Assembly (NCBI RefSeq): GCF_033095785.1
Contig: NZ_CP137134.1
Coordinates: 2,294,001-2,358,000 of the forward strand
Reading direction: 5' to 3'
DNA length: 64,000 nt
DNA from: Nitrosospira sp. Is2
Lineage (GTDB): Bacteria > Pseudomonadota > Gammaproteobacteria > Burkholderiales > Nitrosomonadaceae
The translations under genes were made by a program, and so were the position numbers. Below are positions 62,054 through 64,000 of this stretch, piece after piece. Each line of letters starts with the position of its first letter. Position 1 is the first letter of the stretch. The notes under the pieces are model-generated. The model made no database searches. It saw only the letters and a program-made list of their open reading frames with translations, and was not told the origin of the DNA.

Positions 62054-62515
62054 AATATTGAAATTGAGTTATTCTTTTAAAAGAGGGGAGGTTATAGGCG
62101 AATAAATGATGCGGGGGAAAGAAATTATCGTCAAGGAAAATAATATAACCCGTTACTTCGTCTCAATTTGTAGCAAGAATCTCTTTTAGATGCTGAGGCC
62201 CTTGGCGGTTGCCTTGGGCCGAAGTCTTGACTCACAGGCCAAGGTGAGGCAGTAAGGACGATGCTGGAGCAAACGGGAATCTCGCCGCACCGGCCTGCCT
62301 GCTTGTGGAGCTATCACGTACGGTGATGGACCGATCAGGAGTAAGGACAACGGATAAAAGCAGCCAGCCTTCGCCTGTCTTGAATTAGTTCAGCTTATCG
62401 GCACGAGCAAAATGCTCCGTTCTTGTTCGGGTCAGCACGGTTTATCCCCAGTGAGCGTGCGTAATATCGGCATTTTTCCGATTGTTCAAATCTGCCGCAC
62501 ATTGCTGTTTTTTCG
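62054..62515. other. Intergenic region upstream of the EACC1-caspase pair, no gene seen
   Basis: The promoter of the EACC1-caspase genes should lie here but no clear -35/-10 was picked out. A symmetric hairpin, GGCCC/GGGCC with an inner GGC/GCC stem, lies at 62197-62220. Open frames over this stretch have no recognisable content. Confidence 0.5.
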
Positions 62516-62983
62516 CTATTGCCAAGGGGGAGTAGGAGAAGAACCTGCCCATAATCCCAGTTTCTCTACTTTTGCCACATGCTCCAAAACATATAGATCA
62601 TGGTCCTTGGCATAGCGCCGGTACACCCACGCCATGCCGCGACTAACCTGCTCGGCATTAGCATCGACGCCGGCGCATTTAACACGGGCCACGATTCGCT
62701 GATACCGATCTTTTACACGAGATGAGATTTCCGCCTCCTTGCCGAAACATAAATCCGATAGCGATTGCTTCGATTTGGACCCGAACGGCTGGCTCTTCTC
62801 AGGTGCATCGATCTCGGCCAAACGAATCCTGTGCTGCTGCTTGGACGCGGTCAGAACTGTCAAAGTGTCCCCGTCGGCGATGCCGACGACTCGACCATTG
62901 AATGTTTCTGCTTGTGCGGCTGATATAAATAAGCCTAATGCCGCAATAGCTACAAGTCTAAATGCCAGTTTCAAATGTGACAT
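62516..62983 (-). CDS. Secreted thermonuclease-like nuclease (SNase family)
   Basis: 155 residues. A signal peptide of about 25 residues ends SAAQAETF. The staphylococcal-nuclease fold follows: VVGIADGDTLTVL, HRIRLAEIDAPEKSQPFGSKSKQSL with the catalytic Arg, Asp and Glu region, DRYQRIVARV, and RGMAWVYRRYAKD with the second catalytic Arg. It should cut DNA and RNA in the periplasm or outside using calcium. It lies upstream of the EACC1-caspase pair on the same strand, 460 bases away. Such genes are common cargo of islands. Confidence 0.93.
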   Translation of the reverse strand: MSHLKLAFRLVAIAALGLFISAAQAETFNGRVVGIADGDTLTVLTASKQQHRIRLAEIDAPEKSQPFGSKSKQSLSDLCFGKEAEISSRVKDRYQRIVARVKCAGVDANAEQVSRGMAWVYRRYAKDHDLYVLEHVAKVEKLGLWAGSSPTPPWQ

Positions 62984-63071
62984 CCTGGGCAGTGATAAAG
63001 ATATGTCCTGACGATTCGTTCAAATAAATCTGTCATGAAGAATCATATCCGCAATGGGGTATGAATTTCGA

Positions 63072-63884
63072 TCATGATCCACCGCGCATTTTTTGCTCGA
63101 TAGACCGCAGTGTATTCTGGATTTCGCGCTCTCGTAGCTCAGGATCAACGTCCTGGATGTACTCCACCGCAGAAAAGTCATCTCCGCGCTTCCTGTTCTG
63201 TGGGGGTTCGAGAGACTCGATCAAAAGTGCTTCAAGCGTACCAATCATTGACGCAAGGCTTGCTACCAGAGGAAGTTCGCGGAGATCGCCTTCCGGTGTG
63301 ACATCGAGCAATCCGAACCAGGAGAATCGGTTCCAGCGACTCCCAAGCCGATCAATGGTGTGCTCATAAAGCCTTCGTCCAACCGGCCTGTCGATCGATC
63401 GGCCGATGTATACAACCGTATGGTGGTCGTAGAGGATGTAGATACCCTTCTGCTTGCTAAAATCGACAGGCTTTGCCATAGCCTGTTGCTTGCCAAATAA
63501 CCTCGGGTCGCCGCGCCACACAACCAGATCCCGTTGCCAATACATGCCGAATGACCGAATGATTGAATCGGAATTCTCAACTTCGGCTTCAGTTACTGCA
63601 ATATCCGTACTAGGACGGGTAAGTACTGGTTGGACGGTGACAGGGTCTGCTTTCGCCATTTCTTTAAGACCGAAGAGTCCTCTTCCAACCTTCACGAAAG
63701 GTGATGCTGAACCCTCGCGCTTGATCGACCCCGTTATCTGAGCATTTACTGTGGCCCGCGGCGTTGCGCCATCCGTCTCGTAGTAGCCGCCCGTAAGAAT
63801 TCGTTCAGCAATTTCCGCATATTCAAGCGGGTTCTGTGCTTCGCGCAAAACTCGAATAATGGCCTCACGCCACGTTCTTTCCAA
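63072..63884 (-). CDS. HARE-HTH and GIY-YIG nuclease domain protein
   Basis: 270 residues. Residues 1-75 match a HARE-type winged helix: TWREAIIRVLREAQNPLEYAEIAERILTGG and ARATVNAQITGSIKREG, ending FVKVGRGLFGL. Residues about 145-235 look like a GIY-YIG nuclease: GIYILYDHHTVVYIGRS with the catalytic Tyr and Arg region, RLYEHTIDRLGSRWNRFSWF, and the Glu in GTLEALLIESL. HARE-HTH domains are found in restriction-type and DNA-modification systems. It is therefore a probable DNA-targeting or restriction nuclease. No methyltransferase is seen in this window, but the next genes lie beyond the edge. Confidence 0.82.
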   Translation of the reverse strand: MERTWREAIIRVLREAQNPLEYAEIAERILTGGYYETDGATPRATVNAQITGSIKREGSASPFVKVGRGLFGLKEMAKADPVTVQPVLTRPSTDIAVTEAEVENSDSIIRSFGMYWQRDLVVWRGDPRLFGKQQAMAKPVDFSKQKGIYILYDHHTVVYIGRSIDRPVGRRLYEHTIDRLGSRWNRFSWFGLLDVTPEGDLRELPLVASLASMIGTLEALLIESLEPPQNRKRGDDFSAVEYIQDVDPELREREIQNTLRSIEQKMRGGS

Positions 63885-64000
63885 AATAGTCTCCTAGTTA
63901 AGTTTTATGCGTTAGCAATTACGCCCTTAATAATGCATTTACGCCAATCAGATGCAGTTATGGCAGTATCCACTTTTGTAGGAACATGTGGCATTAAGGA

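Overview
The window looks like the chromosome of an ammonia-oxidising betaproteobacterium, most likely Nitrosospira or a close relative in the Nitrosomonadaceae. The evidence is a complete amoCAB-amoE-amoD-copCD cluster at about 31.0-38.3 kb, with a 274-residue AmoA, an AmoC carrying the Asp/His/His copper triad and an AmoB with an N-terminal-His copper site. It is embedded in ordinary betaproteobacterial housekeeping genes. The assignment rests on gene content and protein features read by eye; no database search was possible.

Layout. (1) 0-16.6 kb, core: partial dacB and bioA on the minus strand, then groESL under a CIRCE-controlled promoter, a presqualene diphosphate synthase (hopanoid pathway), a YciK-like dehydrogenase, tRNA-Leu, the protein quality-control block tig-clpP-clpX-lon-HU, tRNA-Val and tRNA-Asp, ppiD, and fabI on the opposite strand. 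(2) 17.0-25.6 kb: a four-gene oligopeptide-type ABC importer with an oddly built binding protein, then prfC. (3) 25.7-30.4 kb, minus strand: fructosamine-kinase family, argH, priA. (4) 31.0-38.3 kb: ammonia monooxygenase and its accessory copper genes. AmoCAB would oxidise ammonia to hydroxylamine at the membrane. AmoE and AmoD are tandem membrane-anchored periplasmic paralogues, CopC is a periplasmic copper carrier, and CopD is a membrane protein fused to a c-type haem domain and a thioredoxin-fold domain lacking active-site cysteines. (5) 38.4-46.4 kb, core: scpAB, trpS, an M50 protease, a Sua5/YciO protein, a PHP phosphoesterase, cysG, a TauE-like permease and an EVE-domain protein.

From 46.5 kb to the end the window is accessory DNA. 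46.56-53.46 kb has the gene order of a phage satellite (PICI/P4-like): tyrosine integrase, an unknown gene, AlpA, a Toprim/DUF927 primase-helicase, a small gene and a terminase small subunit, with no large terminase, capsid or tail genes. Two clusters of a GGTAACA/TGTTACC motif lie inside its replication genes. 53.5-59.3 kb is a decayed zone: a frameshifted repeat protein, orphan genes, an XRE regulator with an attC-like palindrome at its stop codon, a frameshifted MqsA-type antitoxin remnant, and an IS6-family remnant with both terminal repeats.

The most striking locus is 59.26-62.05 kb: a small EACC1-type protein followed two bases later by a predicted transmembrane protein combining a caspase-like protease, an EF-hand loop, a membrane segment and C-terminal Sel1 repeats built from near-identical 108-bp DNA units. 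Upstream on the same strand are a secreted thermonuclease and a HARE-HTH/GIY-YIG nuclease. I read this as a probable peptidase-effector conflict or defence island; its function is inferred, not shown.
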